Assembly: GCF_003850565.1 (NCBI RefSeq)
Contig: NZ_CP027706.1
Coordinates: 6,585,001-6,649,000 of the forward strand
Direction: 5' to 3'
DNA: 64,000 nucleotides
DNA from: Pseudomonas sessilinigenes
GTDB lineage: Bacteria > Pseudomonadota > Gammaproteobacteria > Pseudomonadales > Pseudomonadaceae
The position numbers and the translations under genes were made by a program. Below the pieces are notes generated by a model. It saw only the letters and a list, made by a program, of their open reading frames with translations. It was not told the origin of the DNA and did not search any database. Positions 45,583 through 53,632 of this stretch are shown here, in pieces. Every line of letters begins with the position of its first letter. Within the stretch, counting starts at the first letter, position 1.

Positions 45583-46377
45583 TCAGGCCTGAGGCACGGG
45601 CGAGACCACGATGCGGTACGGATCGAAGATCTTCAGCAACTGGCCGCTCTCGCGCAGTTTTTGCAGCAACCCGGCAAAGTCCTGGGCCGTGATGGGCGCG
45701 TTGGGACGGATCAGCGTGTAGTGGTGGTAGACCTGGTCGATCCGCTCGGAGATCAGCAACTGGTCGGTGCTGTCGATATTGCGTGCCAGGAAGTCGCTGA
45801 GATAGGAACGGGTCACCAGGGCGATATCCGCCCTGCCCCGCAGGACCATCAACAGGTTGCTGTCATGGGAATAGGTCAGCGTGGCGTCATAGGTGTCGGT
45901 GAGATACTTGGGGTCGGCGTTGAACTGGGCAAAGGCATAGTGATAACCGCTGAACAGCGCCAGGCGCTTGCCCTTGAGATCGGCGAAATAGTCCTGGCCA
46001 CGCCCGGGCTGGCGCTGGGCGACGAAGATCTCCGCATCCTCGAGCCCCATGTCGACGCTGGTGTGTTCGATACCCTGCCACCCCCAGGCCGGGTTCTCGA
46101 AGATCGCCATGTCCACCCGGCCCTGCTGGAAATCCCGGAATCGGCGGGGAATGGAGGTAGGCACCAGGACGAACTGATAATCGCTCTGGGACTGGTTGAG
46201 AGCCTCCACCAATTGCGGCAGCAGGCCGGTGTCGGCCCCGGTTTCAGGGCGCACCGTATAGGGTGGGAAGTGCGCCGCGGCGACCCGTACCAGTTGCGCC
46301 GGGAAAACCGGGCCGATCCAGAGTGTTGCCAGCGCCAGCAAGAGCATTCGCAAGGCCGATCGCAACGGCAAGGACAT
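45583..46377 (-). CDS. Periplasmic solute-binding protein (family 3 type)
   Basis: 264-residue exported protein: signal peptide RMLLLALATLWIGPVFPAQ, then a bilobal SBP family 3 domain (VRVAAAHFPPYTVRPETGADTGLLPQLVEALNQ at the start, VDMAIFENPAWGW, LKGKRLALFSGYHYAFAQF). No permease or ATPase gene is beside it, so it may be an orphan sensor-like or transport protein. Several pseudomonads carry such orphan amino-acid-binding-type proteins. Start ATG 46377; the in-frame TTG at 46380 is unlikely. Ligand unknown. Confidence 0.8.
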   Translation of the reverse strand: MSLPLRSALRMLLLALATLWIGPVFPAQLVRVAAAHFPPYTVRPETGADTGLLPQLVEALNQSQSDYQFVLVPTSIPRRFRDFQQGRVDMAIFENPAWGWQGIEHTSVDMGLEDAEIFVAQRQPGRGQDYFADLKGKRLALFSGYHYAFAQFNADPKYLTDTYDATLTYSHDSNLLMVLRGRADIALVTRSYLSDFLARNIDSTDQLLISERIDQVYHHYTLIRPNAPITAQDFAGLLQKLRESGQLLKIFDPYRIVVSPVPQA

Positions 46378-46473
46378 CAAGGCAACACACCTCGGACAAA
46401 AGAATAGGGATGCCGTAAAGCTAGGCGTTTTCAGTTACGGAGACAATCTCGCAACCGACAATTAATCAGCGCG

Positions 46474-47097
46474 TCAATGCTCCTTGAGCACCAGCAACAA
46501 GGCTTCCTGGGCCAATTGCTCCAGGCTCATGCTGCCCTCGGCGCGAAACCAGGTAGTGGTCCAGGACAGGGCGCCGGTGAGAAAACGGCGGGTGATGAAC
46601 ACATCGCCCTTGATGAATCCTGCCTCCTTGGCCTCCCCCAGTACCTGCAGCCAGATCTGCTCGTAGACGTCGCGCAGGGCCAGGACCGCCGCCTGGCCTT
46701 CGGCCGACAGCGAACGCCACTCGTAGACCAGCACCGCCATGGCTTCGCCGCTGCCCCCCATGATCGACTGCAATTCGCAGCGAATCAGTGCCAGCACGCG
46801 CTCGCGCACGCTGCCGGCCTCGGCCAGCTCGGCGCGCATCAAGGCCGTGTTGTAGTGAATGGTTTCCTGCATGACCGCCCGCAGGATGTCGTCCTTGCTC
46901 TTGAAGTGGTGGAAGATGCTGCCGGACTGGATACCCACCGCACTGGCCAGGTCGCGCACGGTGGTGCGTTCATAGCCCTTGTTGCGAAACAGGTGCGCTG
47001 CCGTGCGCAACAACTTGCCCCGCGCACTATCGGGATCGGTCACTTGCCCACTGGCGATCAGCTCGCGTACTACCTGCTGGGCCTTTTGCTCGTCCAC
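46474..47097 (-). CDS. atuR: TetR family repressor AtuR
   Basis: 207-residue TetR regulator. HTH at about residues 25-72: KLLRTAAHLFRNKGYERTTVRDLASAVGIQSGSIFHHFKSKDDIL. It lies divergently upstream of atuABCDEF, as PA2885 in P. aeruginosa, where AtuR represses the atu genes until a terpene-derived inducer is present. Two 18-bp palindromes in the 188-bp gap are the expected operators. The C-terminal domain (EWRSLSAEGQAAVLALRDVYEQIW) would bind a CoA ester or acid; this is inference. Confidence 0.88.
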   Translation of the reverse strand: MDEQKAQQVVRELIASGQVTDPDSARGKLLRTAAHLFRNKGYERTTVRDLASAVGIQSGSIFHHFKSKDDILRAVMQETIHYNTALMRAELAEAGSVRERVLALIRCELQSIMGGSGEAMAVLVYEWRSLSAEGQAAVLALRDVYEQIWLQVLGEAKEAGFIKGDVFITRRFLTGALSWTTTWFRAEGSMSLEQLAQEALLLVLKEH

Positions 47098-47187
47098 CGG
47101 TGTTCTCCTACCTTCACTTCATCGATAGCCCTGGGGCCGGGCCCGTTAAAACCGGGCATGCGCGCGCAATTTAAGCTCCTCACGACC

Positions 47188-47205
47188 CCCAAGCAAGCGC
47201 TTGGG
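47188..47205. promoter_or_regulatory. AtuR operator candidate 1
   Basis: CCCAAGCAAGCGCTTGGG is a near-perfect dyad with core AAGCGCTT. It is the reverse complement of the second site apart from the flanking bases, and lies on the atuR side of the divergent gap. Confidence 0.7.
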
Positions 47206-47232
47206 TAGAAGAATAGATCAAGGCATTTACAA

Positions 47233-47250
47233 ACCAAGCGCTTGCTTGGT
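47233..47250. promoter_or_regulatory. AtuR operator candidate 2
   Basis: ACCAAGCGCTTGCTTGGT carries the same 16-bp core as site 1 in inverted orientation, centre to centre 45 bp away. It lies 36 bp before atuA and probably overlaps its promoter. Confidence 0.7.
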
Positions 47251-47285
47251 AGCCTCCGTGCAGTTCTTTTCTAGAGAGCCCTGCC

Positions 47286-49076
47286 ATGACCAAGACCGTA
47301 CGAATCGGCTGCGCCAGTGCCTTCTGGGGCGACACCAGCAGCGCCGCTGCACAACTGGTACAAGGCGCTCGCCTGGACTACCTGGTGTTCGACTATTTGG
47401 CCGAAATTACCCTGTCGATCATGGCCGGGGCGCGCATGAAAGATCCTGGCGCAGGCTATGCCACGGATTTCGTCGAAGTCCTCGCCCCGCTACTGGCCTC
47501 GATCCATACCCAGAAGATCCGCGTCATCAGCAATGCCGGTGGGGTCAACCCCCAGGCTTGTGCCGACGCGTTGCGCGCCGCCTGTACCAAGGCCGGCGTA
47601 CCGCTGAAGATTGCCGTGCTGCTGGGCGACGACCTGCAACCACAGCTCAAGGAGCTGGCCGGCGCCGGTATCGAGGAAATGTTCACCGGCGCTCCACTGC
47701 CCCCCCTGTGCGTCTCCACCAACGCCTACCTCGGTGCCCCGGGAATAGTCGGCGCCCTGGAACTGGGGGCCGACATCGTCATTACCGGGCGCGGGGTCGA
47801 CAGCGCCGTGGTCAGCGCCGCCCTGGTGCACGAATTCGGCTGGTCCTGGCAGGACTACGACCGCCTGGCCCAGGCCGCCCTGGCGGGGCACATCATCGAG
47901 TGCGGCGCGCAGTGCACCGGTGGCAACTTCACCGATTGGCGCGACGTACCGGACTACGAGCACATCGGCTTCCCCGTGGTGGAGGTCCAGGCCGACGGTC
48001 GTTTCGTGGTGAGCAAGGCACCCGGTACGGGCGGCCTGGTCAGCCCGCTGACGGTGGGCGAGCAACTGCTGTATGAGATCGGCAACCCCCAGGCCTACCT
48101 GCTGCCGGATGTGATCTGCGATTTTTCCCAGGTGCAATTGCGCCAGGAAGCGGCCGACCGAGTCAGCGTCCAGGGCGCCCGGGGCATACCCCCCAGCCAT
48201 CAATACAAGGTCAGCGCCACCTACCCGGACGGTTTCCGCTGCACCGCCAGTTGCCTGCTGGCCGGCATCGACGCGGTGGCCAAGGCCCGTCGGGTCAGCC
48301 AGGCGATCATCGACAAGACCAGCGAGATGTTCAGCCAGCGCGGCTGGGGCCCCTACAGCGAAGTGAACATCGAACTACTGGGCAGCGAGGCCACCTATGG
48401 CCCCCACGGCCAGCGCCAGGACAGCCGCGAAGTGGTGATCAAGCTGGCCGTACGCCATCCGAACAAGGCGGCCCTGGTGCTGTTCTCCCGGGAGATCGCC
48501 CAGGCCGCCACCGGCATGGCCCCGGGCCTGACCGGCATCGTCGGCGGGCGGCCGACGGTGTACCCGGTGATCCGCCTGTTCTCCTTCCTGCTGGACAAGG
48601 ACCGCTGCCACCTGGAAATCGACTTCGCCGGCCAGCGCCATGCCTGCTCCCTGCCAGGGCCCGAGCCGCTGGACCCAGGCGCCCTGCCCGTTCCCCACCC
48701 GCTGCCCAGGCCCCAGGGCCAGGCCGATGCCAGCGTGCCCCTGGTCAAGCTGGCGGTGGCCCGTTCCGGCGACAAGGGCAACCACAGCAACATCGGGGTC
48801 ATGGCCCGCCACCCCGACTACCTGCCGTGGATCGCCGAGGCCCTGGCCCCGGAAGTCCTGGTGGACTGGATGAGCCATGTGCTGGACCCGGTCCACGGCC
48901 GGGTCCAGCGCTGGTACCTGCCAGGCACCCACAGCCTCAACTTCCTCCTGGAAAACGCCCTGGGCGGCGGTGGCGTCGCCAGCCTGCGCATCGACCCCCA
49001 AGGCAAGGCCTTCGCCCAGCAACTGCTGGAAATCCAGATCCCGGTGCCCCAGCGCATCGCCGACGCCGTCAATTAA
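47286..49076 (+). CDS. atuA: Acyclic terpene utilisation protein AtuA
   Basis: 596-residue cytosolic protein of the AtuA family (DUF1446). The first two thirds contain [41 protein letters not shown] and [20 protein letters not shown]. The C-terminal third is the domain also found separately ([29 protein letters not shown]). AtuA is needed for growth on citronellol and geraniol but its reaction is not firmly known to me. First gene of a six-gene unit; ATG 47286 follows a weak site. Divergent from atuR. Confidence 0.9.
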   Translation: MTKTVRIGCASAFWGDTSSAAAQLVQGARLDYLVFDYLAEITLSIMAGARMKDPGAGYATDFVEVLAPLLASIHTQKIRVISNAGGVNPQACADALRAACTKAGVPLKIAVLLGDDLQPQLKELAGAGIEEMFTGAPLPPLCVSTNAYLGAPGIVGALELGADIVITGRGVDSAVVSAALVHEFGWSWQDYDRLAQAALAGHIIECGAQCTGGNFTDWRDVPDYEHIGFPVVEVQADGRFVVSKAPGTGGLVSPLTVGEQLLYEIGNPQAYLLPDVICDFSQVQLRQEAADRVSVQGARGIPPSHQYKVSATYPDGFRCTASCLLAGIDAVAKARRVSQAIIDKTSEMFSQRGWGPYSEVNIELLGSEATYGPHGQRQDSREVVIKLAVRHPNKAALVLFSREIAQAATGMAPGLTGIVGGRPTVYPVIRLFSFLLDKDRCHLEIDFAGQRHACSLPGPEPLDPGALPVPHPLPRPQGQADASVPLVKLAVARSGDKGNHSNIGVMARHPDYLPWIAEALAPEVLVDWMSHVLDPVHGRVQRWYLPGTHSLNFLLENALGGGGVASLRIDPQGKAFAQQLLEIQIPVPQRIADAVN

Positions 49077-49085
49077 GGAGCTGCC

Positions 49086-49955
49086 GTGGTGTACGACTCG
49101 ATCTTCAAAACGCAATTGTTTGCCGGCCAGACCATCCTCGTCACCGGCGGCGGCAGTGGCATCGGCCGTTGCACCGCCCATGAGCTGGCGGCCCTGGGCG
49201 CCCGGGTGCTGCTGGTGGGGCGCAAAGCGGAAAAACTCCAGCAGGTCGCCGGCGAGATCGCCGAGGACGGTGGGCTGGTGGACTGGCAGGCCTGCGACAT
49301 CCGCGACGAGGAGGCGGTCAAGGCCCTGGTCGGTGAACTGATCGAGCGCTTTGGCCCGATCCATGGCCTGGTGAACAACGCCGGCGGCCAGTACCCGGCG
49401 CCCCTGGCCTCGATCAACCAGAAGGGTTTCGAGACCGTGCTGCGCACCAACCTGGTGGGCGGTTTCCTCATGGCCCGGGAAGTGTTCAACCAGTCCATGA
49501 GCAAGCACGGCGGCAGCATCGTCAACATGCTCGCCGACATGTGGGGCGGCATGCCCGGCATGGGTCATTCCGGCGCTGCGCGCTCGGGAATGGACAACTT
49601 CACCAAGACCGCCGCCTACGAATGGGGGCATGCCGGGGTACGGGTCAACGCCGTGGCCCCGGGCTGGATCGCCTCCAGCGGCATGGACACCTACGAAGGC
49701 GCCTTCAAGGCGGTGATTCCCACCCTGCGCGAGCATGTGCCGCTCAAGCGCATCGGCAGCGAATCGGAAGTCAGCGCGGCCATCGTGTTCCTGCTCAGCC
49801 CCGGCGCGGCCTTCATCAGCGGCAGCACCTTGCGCATCGACGGCGCCGCCAGCCTCGGCAGCCGCGCCTGGCCCCTGGGCAAGGCGCGCAACAGCCACTC
49901 GTACAACGGTTTTCATCGGGCCTACCTGCCCGATGTGCTCAAGGGCGAGGAATAA
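49086..49955 (+). CDS. atuB: SDR protein AtuB (enoyl-CoA-reductase-like)
   Basis: 289-residue SDR with the NAD(P) motif TGGGSGIGRCTAHEL and VNNAGG. At the catalytic site it reads H161-S-G-A-A-R166, so the classical YxxxK is absent (Ser and Arg instead). The same HSGAAR motif occurs in peroxisomal trans-2-enoyl-CoA reductase, and the C-terminal RIGSESEVSAAIVFLLSPGAAFISG also fits that group. Possible role: reduction of an enoyl-CoA or related intermediate in citronellyl-CoA breakdown. GTG start 5-8 bases after AAGGAG, close behind atuA. Confidence 0.87.
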   Translation: MVYDSIFKTQLFAGQTILVTGGGSGIGRCTAHELAALGARVLLVGRKAEKLQQVAGEIAEDGGLVDWQACDIRDEEAVKALVGELIERFGPIHGLVNNAGGQYPAPLASINQKGFETVLRTNLVGGFLMAREVFNQSMSKHGGSIVNMLADMWGGMPGMGHSGAARSGMDNFTKTAAYEWGHAGVRVNAVAPGWIASSGMDTYEGAFKAVIPTLREHVPLKRIGSESEVSAAIVFLLSPGAAFISGSTLRIDGAASLGSRAWPLGKARNSHSYNGFHRAYLPDVLKGEE

Positions 49956-49958
49956 GCC

Positions 49959-51575
49959 ATGCCGGTGATCCAATCCCAACTCGATCCCCACAGCGCGCAA
50001 TTCGCCCAGAACCACCAGGCCATGCTGGCCGGCCTGCAACAGCTGCGCGACATCCAGCAACACCAGTTGGACAAGGCCGCCGAAGCCAAGGCCAAGTTTG
50101 AAAAGCGTGGGCAGTTGCTGCCCCGGGAGCGCCTCAACCTGCTGTTGGACCCGGGCGCACCGTTCCTCGAACTGGCCGGCCTGGCCGGCTACAAGCTGCA
50201 CGACGACAAGGACGGCAGCCAGGCCGGTGGCGGCCTGATCGCCGGCATCGGCTATGTCTGCGGGGTGCGCGTGCTGGTAGCGGCCAACAACAGCGCGATC
50301 AAGGGCGGCACCATTTCCCCCAGCGGCCTGTACAAGTCCCTGCGCCTGCAGCAGATCGCCATGGAGAACAAACTGCCGGTGGTGACCCTGGCCGAAAGCG
50401 GCGGCGCCAACCTCAACTACGCGGCTGAGATCTTCATCGAAGGTGCGCGCAGCTTCGCCAACCAGGCGCGGATGTCGGCCATGGGCCTGCCGCAGATCAC
50501 CGTGGTGCATGGCTCGGCCACGGCTGGAGGCGCCTACCAGCCCGGGTTGTCGGACTACGTGGTGGTGGTACGCGGCAAGGCCAAGCTGTTTCTCGCCGGG
50601 CCGCCCTTGCTCAAGGCCGCCACCGGCGAGGTGGCCACCGACGAACAGCTCGGCGGCGCCGAAATGCACGCCCAGGTTGCCGGTACCGCCGAGTACCTGG
50701 CGGAAAACGATGCCGACGGCATCCGTATCGTTCGCGAGATCGTCAGCCTGTTGCCCTGGAATGCCCAACTGCCGACACAGCCGCCCAGGACCTGGAGCGA
50801 ACCGTTGTACCCGATAGAGGAACTGCTGGGGCTGGTTCCCGACGACCCGAAGAAACCCTACGACGCCCGGGAAATCGTCGCGCGCCTGGCGGACGGCTCG
50901 CAGTTCCTGGAATTCAAGGGCGAGTTCGATGCCCAGACGCTCTGCGGTCACCTGCAGATCCAGGGCCGGGCCTGCGGTTTCATCGGCAACAACGGCCCGA
51001 TCACCCCCCAGGGCGCGAGCAAGGCCGCGCAGTTCATCCAGCTTTGCGACCAGAGCCAGACACCGCTGCTGTTCTTCCACAACACCACCGGTTTCATGGT
51101 CGGCACCGAATCCGAGCAGCAAGGGGTGATCAAGCACGGCTCGAAGCTGATCCAGGCGGTGGCCAACGCCCGGGTACCGAAGCTGACCATCGTGGTCGGC
51201 GGCTCCTACGGCGCCGGCAACTATGCGATGTGCGGCCGCGGCCTGGACCCGCGTTTCATCTTCGCCTGGCCCAATAGCCGTACCGCGGTGATGGGCGGCG
51301 CCCAGGCCGGCAAGGTGCTGCGCATCGTCACCGAGGCCAAGCACGCCAAGAACGGCCAGGAGGCCGACCCGAAGATGCTCGACATGCTGGAGCAGGTCAC
51401 CGCGCAGAAGCTCGACAGCCAGTCCACCGCACTGTACGGCAGCGCCAACCTGTGGGACGACGGTCTGATCGACCCGCGTGACACGCGCACCTTGCTGGGC
51501 CTGCTGCTGGACATCTGCCATGAAGCCCAGGTGCGCCCGCTGCAACCCAACAGCTTTGGTGTGGCGCGGTTCTGA
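49959..51575 (+). CDS. atuC: Geranyl-CoA carboxylase beta subunit AtuC
   Basis: 538-residue carboxyltransferase subunit of a biotin-dependent acyl-CoA carboxylase. Crotonase-like N- and C-halves with LAGYKLHDDKDGSQAGGGLIAGIGYV, TLAESGGANLNYAAEIF, GSATAGGAYQPGLSDYVVVV and FFHNTTGFMVGTESEQQGVIKHGSKLI; PNSRTAVMGGAQAG near the end binds acyl-CoA. It resembles methylcrotonyl-CoA carboxylase beta (LiuB), and the atu context points to geranyl-CoA. It starts 3 bases after atuB. Confidence 0.9.
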   Translation: MPVIQSQLDPHSAQFAQNHQAMLAGLQQLRDIQQHQLDKAAEAKAKFEKRGQLLPRERLNLLLDPGAPFLELAGLAGYKLHDDKDGSQAGGGLIAGIGYVCGVRVLVAANNSAIKGGTISPSGLYKSLRLQQIAMENKLPVVTLAESGGANLNYAAEIFIEGARSFANQARMSAMGLPQITVVHGSATAGGAYQPGLSDYVVVVRGKAKLFLAGPPLLKAATGEVATDEQLGGAEMHAQVAGTAEYLAENDADGIRIVREIVSLLPWNAQLPTQPPRTWSEPLYPIEELLGLVPDDPKKPYDAREIVARLADGSQFLEFKGEFDAQTLCGHLQIQGRACGFIGNNGPITPQGASKAAQFIQLCDQSQTPLLFFHNTTGFMVGTESEQQGVIKHGSKLIQAVANARVPKLTIVVGGSYGAGNYAMCGRGLDPRFIFAWPNSRTAVMGGAQAGKVLRIVTEAKHAKNGQEADPKMLDMLEQVTAQKLDSQSTALYGSANLWDDGLIDPRDTRTLLGLLLDICHEAQVRPLQPNSFGVARF

Positions 51576-51652
51576 TCGCGCAGAACGGCCCGCAGGTAGT
51601 GGGCCACAACGATCCGCTGGCGACGTCACTCAACTTGAGAAGGACAACAACA

Positions 51653-52810
51653 ATGATCTTCACCCAGGAACACGAAGAACTGCGGCGCACGGTGCGCAAT
51701 TTTGTCGAGCGCGAGATCAACCCCCATGTCGATGAATGGGAAGAAGCCGGGCGCTTCCCCATCCACGAGATTTTCCGCAAGGCCGGCGAGCTGGGCCTGC
51801 TGGGCATCTCCAAGCCAGAGAAGTTCGGCGGCATGGGCCTGGACTACAGCTACTCGGTCGTTGCCGCCGAAGAGTTCGGCACCATCCGCTGCGGCGGCAT
51901 TCCCATGTCCATCGGTGTGCAGACTGACATGTGCACCCCGGCCCTGGCGCGCTTCGGCTCCGATGAACTGCGCGACGAATTCCTGCGCCCGGCCATCAGC
52001 GGCGAGCAGGTGGGCTGCATCGGCGTTTCCGAGGTCGGGGCCGGCTCCGACGTGGCCGGGCTCAAGACCCACGCCCGCAAGGACGGCGACGACTACGTGA
52101 TCAACGGCAGCAAGATGTGGATCACCAACTCCCCCAGCGCCGATTTCATCTGCCTGCTGGCCAACACATCGGACGACAAGCCCCACGTCAACAAGTCGCT
52201 GATCATGGTGCCGATGAACGCCCCTGGTATCAGCCTCAGCCCGCACCTGGACAAACTCGGCATGCGCAGCTCGGAAACCGCCCAGGTGTTCTTCGACAAC
52301 GTGCGGGTGCCCCAGCGCAACCGCATCGGCCACGAAGGCGCCGGGTTCATGATGCAGATGCTGCAGTTCCAGGAGGAGCGGCTGTTCGGCGCGGCGAACA
52401 TGATCAAGGGCCTGGAGTACTGCATCGACAGCACCATCGAGTACTGCAAGGAGCGCAAGACCTTCGGCAACCCGCTGATCGACAACCAGGTGATCCACTT
52501 CCGCCTGGCCGAGCTGTCCAGCGAGATCGAGTGCCTGCGGGCCCTGGTGTACCAGGCCACCGAACAATACGTGCGCGGCCAGGACGTGACCCGCCTGGCC
52601 TCCATGGCCAAGCTCAAGGCCGGGCGCCTGGGCCGCGAGGTCAGCGACAGCTGCCTGCAGTACTGGGGCGGCATGGGTTTCATGTGGGACAACCCGGTGG
52701 CCCGGGCCTATCGCGATGTGCGCCTGGTGTCCATCGGCGGCGGTGCCGACGAGATCATGCTGGGGATCATCTGCAAACTCATGGGCATCCTGCCCGGGAA
52801 GAAGAAATGA
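51653..52810 (+). CDS. atuD: Citronellyl-CoA dehydrogenase AtuD
   Basis: 385-residue acyl-CoA dehydrogenase. It starts MIFTQEHEELRRTVRNFVEREI behind GAGAAGGA; FAD/substrate motifs IGVSEVGAGSDVAGLKT and WITNSPSADFICLLA are present, and the helical C-domain has CKERKTFGNPLIDNQVIHF and LQYWGGMGFMWDNPVARAYRDVRL. The catalytic base is expected in the C-terminal part. It oxidises citronellyl-CoA to the 2,3-enoyl (geranyl) form. The stop overlaps the atuE start by four bases. Confidence 0.88.
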   Translation: MIFTQEHEELRRTVRNFVEREINPHVDEWEEAGRFPIHEIFRKAGELGLLGISKPEKFGGMGLDYSYSVVAAEEFGTIRCGGIPMSIGVQTDMCTPALARFGSDELRDEFLRPAISGEQVGCIGVSEVGAGSDVAGLKTHARKDGDDYVINGSKMWITNSPSADFICLLANTSDDKPHVNKSLIMVPMNAPGISLSPHLDKLGMRSSETAQVFFDNVRVPQRNRIGHEGAGFMMQMLQFQEERLFGAANMIKGLEYCIDSTIEYCKERKTFGNPLIDNQVIHFRLAELSSEIECLRALVYQATEQYVRGQDVTRLASMAKLKAGRLGREVSDSCLQYWGGMGFMWDNPVARAYRDVRLVSIGGGADEIMLGIICKLMGILPGKKK

Positions 52811-53604
52811 GCCTGTTGCCGAGTTGCCAGACCCTATTGCTGGAATCACGCGACGGCGTGCTGTTCATCACCCTCAACCGTCCCGAGTGCCGCAACGCCA
52901 TGAGCCTCGAGATGGTGGCGGAATTGCGCACGGTGCTGGCCGCCGTGAACGAGCGCCGCAGCATCCGGGCCCTGGTGCTGCAGGGCGCTGGCGGACACTT
53001 CTGCGCTGGTGGCGACCTCAAGGACATGGCCGGCGCCCGGGCCAGGGGTTCCGCGGCCTACCGTGAATTGAACCGGGCCTTCGGCGCGTTGCTCGAAGAA
53101 GCGCAGAAAATCCCCCAGGTGCTGGTCTGCGTACTGCAGGGCGCGGTGCTCGGCGGCGGTTTTGGCCTGGCCTGCGTCAGCGATATCGCCATCGCCGAGC
53201 ACTCGGCGCAGTTCGGCATGCCGGAAACCAGCCTCGGCCTGCTGCCGGCACAGATCGCCCCGTTCGTGGTCCGGCGCATCGGCCTGACCCAGGCCCGGCG
53301 CCTGGCGCTGACCGCCGCCCGCTTCGATGGCGAAGAGGCCCGGCAACTGGGCCTGGTGCACTTCGTCGAGAACGATGCCACGGCGCTGCAGGAGCGCCTG
53401 GAGCAGCAACTGGCGCAGGTCCTGCGCTGCGCCCCTGGGGCCAATGCACAGACCAAGGCCCTGCTGCTGGCCAGCGTCGACCAGCCCCTGGGACCGCTAC
53501 TGGACCAGGCCGCCGACGACTTCGCCCAGGCCGTCAGCGGTGAGGAAGGCACCGAAGGCACCCTGGCCTTCGTGCAGAAACGCAAACCGTCCTGGGCCGG
53601 CTGA
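52807..53604 (+). CDS. atuE: Isohexenylglutaconyl-CoA hydratase AtuE
   Basis: 265-residue crotonase-fold protein: LFITLNRPECRNAMSLEMV at the start, the oxyanion loop AGGHFCAGGDLKDM, GAVLGGGFGLACVSDIAIA and FGMPETSLGLLPAQIAPFVV. The second glutamate region (PETSLGL) is present. It hydrates the carboxylated geranyl-CoA product in the acyclic terpene pathway; the assignment over a leucine-pathway hydratase (LiuC) rests on operon position. ATG 52807 overlaps the atuD stop (ATGA). Confidence 0.88.
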   Translation: MSLLPSCQTLLLESRDGVLFITLNRPECRNAMSLEMVAELRTVLAAVNERRSIRALVLQGAGGHFCAGGDLKDMAGARARGSAAYRELNRAFGALLEEAQKIPQVLVCVLQGAVLGGGFGLACVSDIAIAEHSAQFGMPETSLGLLPAQIAPFVVRRIGLTQARRLALTAARFDGEEARQLGLVHFVENDATALQERLEQQLAQVLRCAPGANAQTKALLLASVDQPLGPLLDQAADDFAQAVSGEEGTEGTLAFVQKRKPSWAG

Positions 53605-53632
53605 CGCCCCACACAGACACAGGAAGCCTACG

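Noticed and set aside
48375..51629. 1084-codon minus-strand open frame opposite atuA-atuC
   Set aside because: It is antisense to three well-recognised enzymes with conserved motifs; long antisense frames are expected in GC-rich DNA.
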